A stretch of DNA of 64,000 nt from CAXXXW01 sp963665555 (lineage in GTDB: Bacteria; Pseudomonadota; Alphaproteobacteria; Thalassobaculales; Thalassobaculaceae), in the NCBI GenBank assembly GCA_963665555.2, contig OY762308.1, forward strand, positions 1-64,000, written 5' to 3'. The position numbers were made by a program, and so were the translations under genes. The notes beneath the pieces were generated by a model. It worked only from the letters and a program-made list of their open reading frames with translations, ran no database searches and was not told the origin of the DNA. This document shows, piece after piece, positions 1 to 7,697 of the stretch (position 1 is its first letter; every line of letters starts with the position of its first letter).

Positions 1-657
1 GCCTATGTCGAACGCGCCGCCGCCGCCGGCTACGACGCCTTCTGCCTCACGGTGGACACCGCCTGGTACAGCCGGCGCGAGCGCGACATCGCCAACCGCT
101 TCGCCAAGCCCTGGCGCACCGGCGCGGGCGCGGACTGGCAGGCGGCGCTGAACTGGAAGGACATCGAGCGGTACAAGCGCCGGCACGCGCTCCCCCTCGT
201 CCTGAAGGGCATCGCGACGGCCGAGGACGCGCGGATCACGGTCGAGCACGGCGTGGACACGGTCTATGTCTCCAACCACGGCGGGCGGCAGCTGGACCAC
301 GGCCGGGGCGCGATCGAAATCCTGCCGGAGGTCGTGGAGGCCGTCGACGGGCGGGCGGCGGTGGCGGTGGACGGCGGCTTCTCGCGCGGCTCCGACATCG
401 TGAAGGCGATGGCGATGGGCGCGCACTGGGTCGGCCTCGGCCGGATGCTCTGTTACGGCCTCGCGGCCGGCGGCGCGGCGGGGGTCGTCCGAATGCTGGA
501 GTTGCTGGAGGAGGAGGCGCGGATGGCGCTCGCCCTGCTCGGCGCCAACGCCTACGCCGAGGTCGCGCCGTCGCAACTCCGCCCCGCCGCGCCCGCGGAC
601 CCGCCCGGCGCCTTCTCCCCGTTCCCCCTCCTCGCCCCGGCGGACGAGCGGTATTGA
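1..657 (+). CDS. FMN-dependent alpha-hydroxy-acid oxidase (5' partial)
   Basis: This is the C-terminal 218 residues of an FMN-dependent 2-hydroxy-acid dehydrogenase/oxidase; the gene enters from the left edge in frame 1 and stops with TGA at 655-657. The active-site signature SNHGGRQLD is intact, with the His and Arg that bind the substrate carboxylate, and is followed by the phosphate-binding VDGGFSRGSDIVKAMAMGA segment. The family oxidises L-lactate, glycolate or similar acids to 2-oxo acids. The specificity cannot be told because the N-terminal half lies outside the window. Confidence 0.88.
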   Translation, partial: AYVERAAAAGYDAFCLTVDTAWYSRRERDIANRFAKPWRTGAGADWQAALNWKDIERYKRRHALPLVLKGIATAEDARITVEHGVDTVYVSNHGGRQLDHGRGAIEILPEVVEAVDGRAAVAVDGGFSRGSDIVKAMAMGAHWVGLGRMLCYGLAAGGAAGVVRMLELLEEEARMALALLGANAYAEVAPSQLRPAAPADPPGAFSPFPLLAPADERY

Positions 658-986
658 GGGGCGGGGGCGTGTTTTTTTGCCCGCACGCACAATTTTTCGG
701 TTGCGCGCCACGCCGCGCCGGATGTAGGTTGGCCCTTGCAGCTGGGTTCGCCCGCCTTTATGCGGGCATAAGAGGACGGGTGCCCGAGAGGGCCGGTGCC
801 TCGCCTGGCTGCCTTGCGTTGTTAGGCTTGCATGTCGCGCTCCGTCGCGTCCTGAACGCGCCGCCGCGCTCCCGGCCGCGCCCCTCTTCCTCTCGCGCGG
901 AAATTTTGTGCGGCGCAACATAAGGGCTGGCGTCCGCGCCCGATTCGGGCTATGCGGAGCGCAGTCGCATCTCCAGGGAGAAGACC
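658..986. other. Intergenic region upstream of phaA
   Basis: This 329-base gap carries no convincing gene. It holds a run of seven T near 671-677 just after the oxidase stop, without a clean GC hairpin in front of it, and a short stem-loop with arms GCCCGC/GCGGGC at 750-767. A dyad near 904-923 precedes phaA. A ribosome binding site (AGGGAGAAG) lies directly before the phaA start at 987. It probably carries the phaAB promoter. Confidence 0.5.
904..923. promoter_or_regulatory. TGC-N3-GCA dyad, candidate PhaR-type operator
   Basis: The 20-base stretch has the core TTGTGC-GGC-GCAACA, an imperfect palindrome in an AT-richer patch about 65 bases before the phaA start. TGC-rich dyads of this type are reported as targets of PhaR, the polyhydroxyalkanoate-responsive repressor, in front of pha genes in other proteobacteria. 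Assigning it to PhaR is inference from resemblance and position; no phaR gene is in the window. Confidence 0.35.
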
Positions 987-2162
987 ATGACCGATGTCGT
1001 TATCGCCGGCGCCGCGCGGACCCCGATCGGGGCCTTCGGCGGCGCGCTCGCCGCGTTGTCGGCCGCCGAACTGGGCGAGGCGGCGATCCGCGAGGCGCTG
1101 GCGCGGGCGGGCGTCCCGGCCGCCGACGCGGACGAGGCGATCCTCGGCCAGGTGCTGACGGCGGCGAACGGCATGAACCCGGCCCGCCAGGCCGCCATGG
1201 CCGCCGGAATCCCGAAGGAGCGCACGGCGCTGACGATCAACCAGGTCTGCGGCTCCGGCCTGCGCGCCGTCGCGCTGGGCGCCCAGGCGATCCGGGCCGG
1301 CGACTCGGAGGTCGTCGTCGCCGGCGGCCAGGAGAGCATGAGCAACGCGCCCCACGCCCAGATGCTGCGCAACGGCCAGAAGATGGGCGACCTCGCGCTC
1401 GTCGATACGATGATCAAGGACGGGCTGTGGGACCACTTCAACGGCTACCACATGGGCAACACGGCCGAGAATGTCGCCGAACGCTGGCAGATCGGGCGCG
1501 GGGAGCAGGACGGCTTCGCCCAGGCCTCCCAGGCCAAGGCGGAGGCGGCCCAGAAGGCCGGCCGCTTCGCCGACGAGATCGTTCCCGTGACCGTGAAAAC
1601 CCGCAAGGGCGACATCGAGGTCGACACGGACGAGCATCCGCGCCACGGCACGACGCTGGAGGCGCTGGCCAAGCTGCGCCCGGCCTTCGCGCGCGACGGC
1701 ACGGTGACGGCGGGCAACGCCTCCGGCATCAACGACGGCGCCGCCGCGCTGGTGCTCATGTCGGCCGGGGAGGCGGCGCGGCGCGGCGTCGAGCCGGTCG
1801 CGCGGATCGCCTCCTTCGCCACTTGCGGCGTCGATCCCGCCTTCATGGGGACCGGGCCGATCCCGGCCAGCCGGGCGGCGCTGGAAAAGGCCGGCTGGCG
1901 GGTGGACGACCTCGACCTGGTCGAGGCGAACGAGGCCTTCGCGGCCCAGGCCTGCGCGGTCAACCGCGATCTCGGCTGGGACACGGACAAGGTGAACGTG
2001 AACGGCGGCGCCATCGCGCTCGGCCACCCGATCGGCGCTTCGGGCGCGCGCGTGCTGGTCACGCTGCTGCACGAGATGCGCCGGCGCGACGCGCGCAAGG
2101 GGCTGGCGACGCTGTGCATCGGCGGCGGCATGGGCGTGGCCATGTGCGTCGCGCGCGACTGA
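987..2162 (+). CDS. phaA: Acetyl-CoA acetyltransferase (thiolase)
   Basis: This 391-residue biosynthetic thiolase condenses two acetyl-CoA to acetoacetyl-CoA. The acylated cysteine is Cys88 in NQVCGSG, the His-containing signature is NGGAIALGHPIGASG, and the second catalytic cysteine is Cys377 in CIGGGMG. The length is standard for the family. The ATG at 987 follows a strong ribosome binding site. phaB starts 39 bases downstream on the same strand, so the pair supplies (R)-3-hydroxybutyryl-CoA, the precursor of polyhydroxybutyrate. The synthase phaC is not in the window. Confidence 0.95.
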   Translation: MTDVVIAGAARTPIGAFGGALAALSAAELGEAAIREALARAGVPAADADEAILGQVLTAANGMNPARQAAMAAGIPKERTALTINQVCGSGLRAVALGAQAIRAGDSEVVVAGGQESMSNAPHAQMLRNGQKMGDLALVDTMIKDGLWDHFNGYHMGNTAENVAERWQIGRGEQDGFAQASQAKAEAAQKAGRFADEIVPVTVKTRKGDIEVDTDEHPRHGTTLEALAKLRPAFARDGTVTAGNASGINDGAAALVLMSAGEAARRGVEPVARIASFATCGVDPAFMGTGPIPASRAALEKAGWRVDDLDLVEANEAFAAQACAVNRDLGWDTDKVNVNGGAIALGHPIGASGARVLVTLLHEMRRRDARKGLATLCIGGGMGVAMCVARD

Positions 2163-2201
2163 GCCGGGCGGCGGCCGGGCGACGGAGAGACGGAGGCGGA
2201 C

Positions 2202-2924
2202 ATGGCGCGGGTGGCGCTGGTCACGGGCGGGACGCGGGGCATCGGCAAGGCGGTCTGCGTCGCGCTGGCGGACGCGGGATACGCCGTCGCGGCGAACTAT
2301 GCCGGCAACGAGGCCCGCGCGGCGGCGTTCACGGCCGAAACGGGCCTGCCGGCCTGGCGGTGGGACGTCTCGGACTTCGCGGCCTGCGCCGCCGGCGTGG
2401 CGCGGGTCGAGGCGGCGCTCGGCCCCGTCGATGTGCTGGTCAACAACGCCGGCATCACCCGCGACGGCACGATGCACCGGATGGACCGCGACATGTGGCG
2501 CGAGGTGGTGGACACCAATCTCGGCTCCTGCTTCAACATGTGCCGCGCCGTCATCGACGGGATGCGGTCGCGCCGGTTCGGCCGGGTGGTCAATGTCGGC
2601 TCGATCAACGGCCAGGGCGGGCAGTACGGCCAGGTGAACTACGCCGCCGCCAAGTCCGGCATCCACGGCTTCACCAAGGCGCTGGCCCAGGAGGGCGCGC
2701 GCCACAACATCACGGTGAACGCGATCGCGCCGGGCTATATCGACACCGACATGGTGGCCGCCGTGCCGGCCAACGTGCTGGAGAAGATCGTCGAGCGCAT
2801 CCCGGTCGGCCGGCTCGGCCGCGCCGAGGAGATCGCCCGCGGCGTCGTCTTCCTGGTGGCGGACGACGCGGGCTTCCTGACCGGCTCCACGCTCTCGATC
2901 AACGGCGGCCAGCACATGTACTGA
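2202..2924 (+). CDS. phaB: Acetoacetyl-CoA reductase
   Basis: This is a 240-residue short-chain dehydrogenase of the NADPH-dependent acetoacetyl-CoA reductase type. The cofactor loop is TGGTRGIG near residue 8, the NNAG motif is at 81-84, and the catalytic residues are Ser134, Tyr147 and Lys151. It reduces acetoacetyl-CoA to (R)-3-hydroxybutyryl-CoA. It follows phaA closely, which supports the PhaB assignment over FabG, although FabG proteins are very similar in sequence. Confidence 0.92.
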   Translation: MARVALVTGGTRGIGKAVCVALADAGYAVAANYAGNEARAAAFTAETGLPAWRWDVSDFAACAAGVARVEAALGPVDVLVNNAGITRDGTMHRMDRDMWREVVDTNLGSCFNMCRAVIDGMRSRRFGRVVNVGSINGQGGQYGQVNYAAAKSGIHGFTKALAQEGARHNITVNAIAPGYIDTDMVAAVPANVLEKIVERIPVGRLGRAEEIARGVVFLVADDAGFLTGSTLSINGGQHMY

Positions 2925-2941
2925 CGCGGCGGCGGCGGCGG

Positions 2942-2958
2942 CGTCCCGCGGAGGGACG
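2942..2958. terminator. Weak GC hairpin between convergent genes
   Basis: A six-base-pair stem CGTCCC/GGGACG with a five-base loop lies between the 3' ends of phaB and the acyl-CoA dehydrogenase. No T-tract follows on either strand, so it is at best a weak bidirectional terminator. Confidence 0.25.
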
Positions 2959-2973
2959 GGCCGGCCGGCGGCC

Positions 2974-4125
2974 CTACCCGATCCCGGCCAGCAGGTCCCG
3001 GCCGACGATCTCCTTCATGATCTCGGAGGAGCCGCCGGCGATGCGCGACATGCGCGCGTCCACCCAGGCCCGGGCGATCGGCGTTTCCGCCATGTAGCCG
3101 TAGCCGCCGTGCAGCTGCAGGCAGTCGTCCACCACCCGGCCGAGCGTCTCGGTCGCGTGCAGCTTGGCGGCGGCGGCGTCCTCCGCCGACAGGCCGCCCT
3201 CCATGTGCGCGGCGACGCACTGGTCCACGAAGGCGCGGGTCGCCATCGCGGCGGTCCGCGCCTCGGCCAGCTTGAAGCGCGTGTTCTGGAAATCGACGAG
3301 GCGCCGGCCGAAGGCGGTCCGCTCGGCGGTGTAGCGCAGCGTCTCCGCGACCGCCGCCTCGATCGACGCGGCGCAGCGCGCGGCGACCACCAGGCGCTCC
3401 TGCGGCAGCTGGTCCATCAGCTGCGCGAAGCCGCGCCCCTCGCGGCCCAGCAGGTTGGTCGTCGGGACGCGCACATCGTCGAGGAACAGTTCCGAGGTGT
3501 CCTGCGCCTTGCAGCCGATCTTGTCGAGGTTGCGGCCGCGCCGGAACCCCTCGCGGTCCCCCTCGACCAGGACCAGCGACATCCCCTTGCCGCCGAGCGC
3601 CGGGTCGGTCTTGCAGGCGATAATGTAAAGGTCGGCGATCTGGCCGTTGGAGATGTAGAGCTTCTGCCCGTTCAGGACGAGATGGTTGCCGTCGCGCTCG
3701 GCGCGGGTCCGGATCGCCTGGAGGTCGGAGCCGGCCGACGGCTCCGTCATGCCGATCGCCGTGACGGTCTCGCCCGAAACGGCGCGGGGCAGCCATTCGC
3801 GCTTCTGGTCCTCGCTGCCGTAGGCCTGGATGTAGGGGACCACGATGTCGGAATGGAGCGAGAAGGCCGGCCCGCTCGCGCCGACGCGCGCGAGCTCCTC
3901 GATCACCACGACGCTGTGCAGGAAGTCGCCGCCCGGCCCGCCGTACTCTTCCGGCACGGAGCAGCAGAGCAGCCCTTGCGCGCCGGCCGCGCGCCAGACC
4001 TCCCGGTCCACGACGCCGTCGCGCTCCCACTCCTCGTGGCGCGGCGCGACCTCCGCCTCGACGAAGCGGCGGACCGACTGGCGGAACACCTCGTGCTCCT
4101 CGGAGAACAGCGTCCTCTGCGGCAT
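2974..4125 (-). CDS. Acyl-CoA dehydrogenase
   Basis: This 383-residue flavoprotein belongs to the acyl-CoA dehydrogenase family and forms an alpha,beta double bond in an acyl-CoA. The N-terminal helical domain opens with FSEEHEVFRQSVRRFVEAEV. The middle domain has the FAD-contacting IGMTEPSAGSDL segment. The C-terminal region has HGGYGYMAETPIAR and the typical end IAGGSSEIMKEIVGRDL. ATG 4125 was chosen because AGGGGAG precedes it and homology begins there; an earlier ATG at 4251 would add 42 unlike residues. Its chain-length specificity cannot be read from the sequence. Confidence 0.9.
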   Translation of the reverse strand: MPQRTLFSEEHEVFRQSVRRFVEAEVAPRHEEWERDGVVDREVWRAAGAQGLLCCSVPEEYGGPGGDFLHSVVVIEELARVGASGPAFSLHSDIVVPYIQAYGSEDQKREWLPRAVSGETVTAIGMTEPSAGSDLQAIRTRAERDGNHLVLNGQKLYISNGQIADLYIIACKTDPALGGKGMSLVLVEGDREGFRRGRNLDKIGCKAQDTSELFLDDVRVPTTNLLGREGRGFAQLMDQLPQERLVVAARCAASIEAAVAETLRYTAERTAFGRRLVDFQNTRFKLAEARTAAMATRAFVDQCVAAHMEGGLSAEDAAAAKLHATETLGRVVDDCLQLHGGYGYMAETPIARAWVDARMSRIAGGSSEIMKEIVGRDLLAGIG

Positions 4126-4262
4126 GTGCGGCGCTCCCCTTTCCGTGTCCCTCGGCGCCGGCCTGCCTACCATGCGGCCGGCGGCGGAAACAGCCCTTGC
4201 GCGGCCCGGCGCGGCCTGTATGTTGGGCGCGCGCGGTCGAGCCGCTTTCACGGGGGGTTGCC

Positions 4263-4790
4263 ATGCACCGTCTTCTCGCCACGATCGGAGCCTTGGTCCT
4301 CCTCATGTCCGCCGACGCCGCCGGGGCGAACGACCCCGAGAACCAGCTTTACCTCGACCTGAAGGACGGGCGCGTCGTCATCGACCTGCGCCCGGACGTG
4401 GCGCCCGGACATGTCGCGCGCATCAAGGAACTGGCGCGCGAGGGCTTCTACGACGGGATCGTCTTCCACCGCGTCATCGAAGGCTTCATGGCGCAGACCG
4501 GCGACCCGACCGGCACGGGCATGGGCGGTTCGGGCCGGAAGCTGGAGGCGGAGTTCTCCAGGGTCCCCTTCCTGCGCGGGACGGTCGGCATGGCGCGGGC
4601 GCGCGACCCGAACAGCGGCGACAGCCAGTTCTTCATCTGCTTCGCCGCCGCGCGGTTCCTCGACGGCCAGTACACCGTCTGGGGCCAGGTCGCCGAGGGC
4701 ATGGAGTTCGTGGACAAGATCGCGCGGGGCGAGCCGCCGGCCAAGCCCGACAGCATCGTGCGGATGCAAGTCGCGGCCGACGCGGACTAG
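4263..4790 (+). CDS. Periplasmic cyclophilin-type peptidylprolyl isomerase
   Basis: This 175-residue cyclophilin catalyses cis-trans isomerisation of prolyl bonds. Residues 1-22 form a signal peptide ending ADAAGA, so it is predicted to be periplasmic. Core cyclophilin motifs are FHRVIEGFMAQTGDP, the Gly-rich GTGMGGSG, and FFICF. The ATG at 4263 has a G-rich ribosome binding site and gives a clean signal peptide; a longer start at 4197 would not. It is a single gene, divergent from the acyl-CoA dehydrogenase, and functionally PpiA-like. Confidence 0.92.
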   Translation: MHRLLATIGALVLLMSADAAGANDPENQLYLDLKDGRVVIDLRPDVAPGHVARIKELAREGFYDGIVFHRVIEGFMAQTGDPTGTGMGGSGRKLEAEFSRVPFLRGTVGMARARDPNSGDSQFFICFAAARFLDGQYTVWGQVAEGMEFVDKIARGEPPAKPDSIVRMQVAADAD

Positions 4791-4828
4791 GTTCCGCCGC
4801 GCCGCCTCCGGCGCTCCGCCGGGGCGCG

Positions 4829-5083
4829 TCAGCCGCCGGAGGGGGAGGCCGCGCCCGCCTCGCGGAAATACCCCAGCGCGCGAAGGCGCAGCGCCGAGGC
4901 CATGCTGACGCGGCCGGCGGCGTCCCGGACGATCGAGTCGCACAACTCGTCCAGGCTCTTTTCCTCGATCCGGCAGATTTCGGTCAGCGTCTCCCAGACG
5001 GCGGCCTCCAGCGAGAGCGAGGTGCGCCGGCCGCCGATCGACAGGTTCTGGCGGATTTTCCGGGCTTGGGGTCGCGACGCCAT
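4829..5083 (-). CDS. Ribbon-helix-helix domain protein
   Basis: This 84-residue protein has the pattern of the alphaproteobacterial ribbon-helix-helix family (PF13467 type): a beta strand TSLSLEAAVWETLTEICRIEEKSLDELCDSI in the middle and a basic N-terminus. Such proteins are presumed DNA binders, but most have no known target. The ATG at 5083 follows GGAG. It lies directly downstream of, and on the same strand as, the lipoprotein gene at 5235-6356, with a 151-base gap that may hold its own promoter. Confidence 0.72.
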   Translation of the reverse strand: MASRPQARKIRQNLSIGGRRTSLSLEAAVWETLTEICRIEEKSLDELCDSIVRDAAGRVSMASALRLRALGYFREAGAASPSGG

Positions 5084-5234
5084 GTTTCGATCTCCGTTTC
5101 GGCCCGGTTTCCGGTTCGCGCCGCGCGGGCGGGCGAGCAGGCGCAATGTCGCGCGCGCGCGCCCCGATGTCCAGCCCAACGGCAAACCGCGCCCGGCGGA
5201 GCGCCGCCCGCGCGCCACGCCACTTTTGCGAAGC

Positions 5235-6356
5235 TCAGGGAATTCGGCGATAGAGGCAAGTTGTCGGTCCGCCGCCCATGTTCCCACTGAGCGAACCCGT
5301 GGCCTTGGAACGCCATGCTCGCATCCCTTCGGCGGACGGATGGTCGGGAAACTCACGAATGAAGAGCTCGACCCAGGCCGCCGAACGGCTTCCCTGACTC
5401 CGGGGACGGAGAAGATTGGAATACCTTCCCTCGACGAGCCTGTCCCACAACCACGCGGCGCCCTCGACGACCGTTCCGCCGCTTGGGGCCATCGTGTAAA
5501 CATCGTTAACACCCGCGCGATGGAGCGCATAGGCGGTTGTCAGGGCGGCGGCCGTTGTCATGTTCATGTAATAGATCCGCCTTTTGCCTTTGTGTTCCCA
5601 GATTCGATCCTTTCCACCTCGCCCGAAGGTCCGCATTGCGCGTTTGTAATAGTGTTCCGCCCGAGCGAGCGCATCCCGGTTGTTTGTGGCTCCGCCCCAG
5701 TGCGCCCATCCGGCCGCGATCAGGACACGCCGGTCGACCCCCTTCGCCCGCCCCACGAAATCGTCGCGAGCCTGGTGCGTTACCTGAAACAGGCGGTCGC
5801 CCCAACCCTCGACGGCCGAAAGAAGGTTTATGTCGCGAGGATACTCCTCCTTGAGGATCAAATACGCGTGCGCAAGCGAAACCATGAAGTTCGCGACCTG
5901 GAACACAGGCTCGTTCATGGTGTTGTAGTCGCGGTATTCCTTCGGAGAATAGGGAGCCAGCTCCGTAAATGCGCCGATACGCGCGCCTTCGGCGAGTGTG
6001 TCTCGAATCAGTGCGGTCGAACCGCCGGTTCCGGCGTAGTAGGCGGCGATGTTGCCGAAGAGAGCGTTGCTGGCGGCTTGTGCGTTCGATTTCTGATGCC
6101 TGATCGGGCCTCGAATCGTGGCCGTGCGGCCAAGCCGCGCTTTCCGCATCGAGCCTTTGCACCAGAATTTTCGTTCCGCGCGGGGGAGTTTCGAAAGCGC
6201 GGCCTTGCGCGCGGCGACATTCACAATGGGCGCGGCCGCCGCGAATCGAACAGGGTCCGACCCCTCCGCGAGAAGCGCCGCCTTTTCCTGCGGCACGCAC
6301 GCCGTGGCCAACGCCGAGGCCAGCACCAAAACAGTCGTTCCGGGTATGTTTCGCAT
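5235..6356 (-). CDS. Alginate-lyase-like lipoprotein
   Basis: The 373-residue product starts with a lipoprotein signal peptide whose lipobox LATAC places the lipid-modified cysteine at residue 20. The rest is helical and resembles the alginate lyase (alpha/alpha toroid) family: NNRDALARAEHYYKRAMR, the later YYMNMTTAAALTTAYAL and a GGTVVEGAAWLWDRL segment correspond to conserved helices. The substrate and activity are unknown, so it could be another uronan lyase or a non-catalytic relative. Base composition is visibly lower in GC than all neighbours, a sign of transfer. The start was set by the lipobox; the ribosome binding site is weak. Confidence 0.62.
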   Translation of the reverse strand: MRNIPGTTVLVLASALATACVPQEKAALLAEGSDPVRFAAAAPIVNVAARKAALSKLPRAERKFWCKGSMRKARLGRTATIRGPIRHQKSNAQAASNALFGNIAAYYAGTGGSTALIRDTLAEGARIGAFTELAPYSPKEYRDYNTMNEPVFQVANFMVSLAHAYLILKEEYPRDINLLSAVEGWGDRLFQVTHQARDDFVGRAKGVDRRVLIAAGWAHWGGATNNRDALARAEHYYKRAMRTFGRGGKDRIWEHKGKRRIYYMNMTTAAALTTAYALHRAGVNDVYTMAPSGGTVVEGAAWLWDRLVEGRYSNLLRPRSQGSRSAAWVELFIREFPDHPSAEGMRAWRSKATGSLSGNMGGGPTTCLYRRIP

Positions 6357-6579
6357 CGCGCCTGTTTCTCTCTCGCTATGGCGACCGGCTTTCATAACCG
6401 TCCAAGCCATTGTAGGTTGGCCGTAAATTCGTGCAACGCCTTGTCTTCCCGCCGCCCGCGCCCATCACGGTCGCGGTTTCCGGCGTTGCGGGGGCGCGGC
6501 CGTTTGACCGGCGGGGGCGAATTGGATTGAGTCGGGGGGCCGGGCGGCGGTCCGCCCGCGCGCAACCCCGGCGGCCCCC

Positions 6580-7695
6580 ATGGCGCTTACCCCTCGAAAA
6601 CGCGGCGCGGTGAAGTGGCTCTCGCTGCTCGCGACCGTCGCGGCCGCGGGGATCGGCGCCTACGAACTCCTGCACTGGATGACCCATGTGCACGGTTTCG
6701 ACGCCCGCGTGCGCACCGATCCGGCGCGCATCTCCAGCCCGGTGAACGGCGTCATCGAGGCCATCCATGTCGCCGAGGGCGACCGGGTGCGGGCCGGCCA
6801 GCCGTTGGTCGCCATGAAGGCGGACGCGGTCCGGCGCGCCATCGCGGCGCTGGAGGCCGAACGCGCGAGCGCGCTGGCCCGGCGCGCCCGGCTGGCGGCG
6901 GAGAAGGCGGCGCTGGAGGCCGGCCTGGAGGCGCGCGCCGCCACCGGGCGCGAACGGACGCGCGCGCTGCGGGCCGAACGCGACGCGCTCTCGGCGCGGC
7001 GCGACCTCGCGCGCGGGACGCTGGAGCGGACCGAATACCTGGTTTCGCGCGACCTCGCCTCCCGCGCCGCGCTGGACGAGGCGCGGGACCGGGCGATGGA
7101 GCTGGCGGGCGAGGCGAGCGTCGCCGCCGCCCGCGTCCGGGTCGCCGAGCGCGAGGTCGCCGAGGTCGAGGCCGGGCGCGCCCGCCTCGCCGTGCTCGAC
7201 GAGGAGGTCCGCATCGCCGAACTGGAGGCCCGGAGCCTGGAGGCGCGGATCGAGGAGCGGGAGGTCGGCCTCGCCGACCGTTTCGTCGAAAGCCCGATCG
7301 ACGGCGTGATCGACCGCGTCTTCCGGCGCGAGGGCGAATACGTGGAGGACGCCGACGAAATCCTGGTCCTGCACGACCCCGCGCGCGTCTGGATCGAGGC
7401 CTATATCGAGGAGGACCGGGTGCGCCACCTGCGCGCGGGCCAGCCGGTGGCGGTCGAGTTCGACGCCCTGCCCTTCGAGACCTTCCGGGGCGAGGTGGCG
7501 CGCGTCGGCATGGCGACCGTCTCCGGCCTCGCGCCCGACCGCGCCGCCGGGCCGAAGCCGGGCCGGACCGCGCGGCGCGTGCCGGTGCGGATCGACCTCC
7601 CCGAACCGCCGCCGCTCGCCGCGCCGGGGATGGCGGCCGAGATCGACATCCAGATCCGCGACAAGTCGTTCCTGGCGGAGGCGTTCGCCCGGTGA
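6580..7695 (+). CDS. HlyD-family membrane fusion protein
   Basis: This 371-residue periplasmic adaptor has one N-terminal transmembrane helix near residues 12-30. A biotinyl-lipoyl-like half motif follows (ISSPVNGVIEAIHVAEGDRV), then a long alpha-helical coiled coil rich in Ala, Arg and Glu to about residue 230, the second half motif (SPIDGVIDRVF) and a beta-barrel domain. It should link an inner-membrane pump to an outer-membrane channel. The stop sits right at the start of the MFS gene, so the two are translationally coupled. No outer-membrane TolC-like gene is adjacent. Confidence 0.87.
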   Translation: MALTPRKRGAVKWLSLLATVAAAGIGAYELLHWMTHVHGFDARVRTDPARISSPVNGVIEAIHVAEGDRVRAGQPLVAMKADAVRRAIAALEAERASALARRARLAAEKAALEAGLEARAATGRERTRALRAERDALSARRDLARGTLERTEYLVSRDLASRAALDEARDRAMELAGEASVAAARVRVAEREVAEVEAGRARLAVLDEEVRIAELEARSLEARIEEREVGLADRFVESPIDGVIDRVFRREGEYVEDADEILVLHDPARVWIEAYIEEDRVRHLRAGQPVAVEFDALPFETFRGEVARVGMATVSGLAPDRAAGPKPGRTARRVPVRIDLPEPPPLAAPGMAAEIDIQIRDKSFLAEAFAR

Positions 7696-7697
7696 AC

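Noticed and set aside
724..735. TGTAGGTTGGCC, repeated at 6411-6422
   Set aside because: Two copies of a 12-base sequence without surrounding similarity are not enough to define a repeat element or shared operator.
822..2915. Very long open frames antisense to genes, here and across the window
   Set aside because: They are shadows caused by the high GC content. They show Arg/Ala/Gly-biased, low-complexity translations, while the opposite frames carry recognisable protein families.
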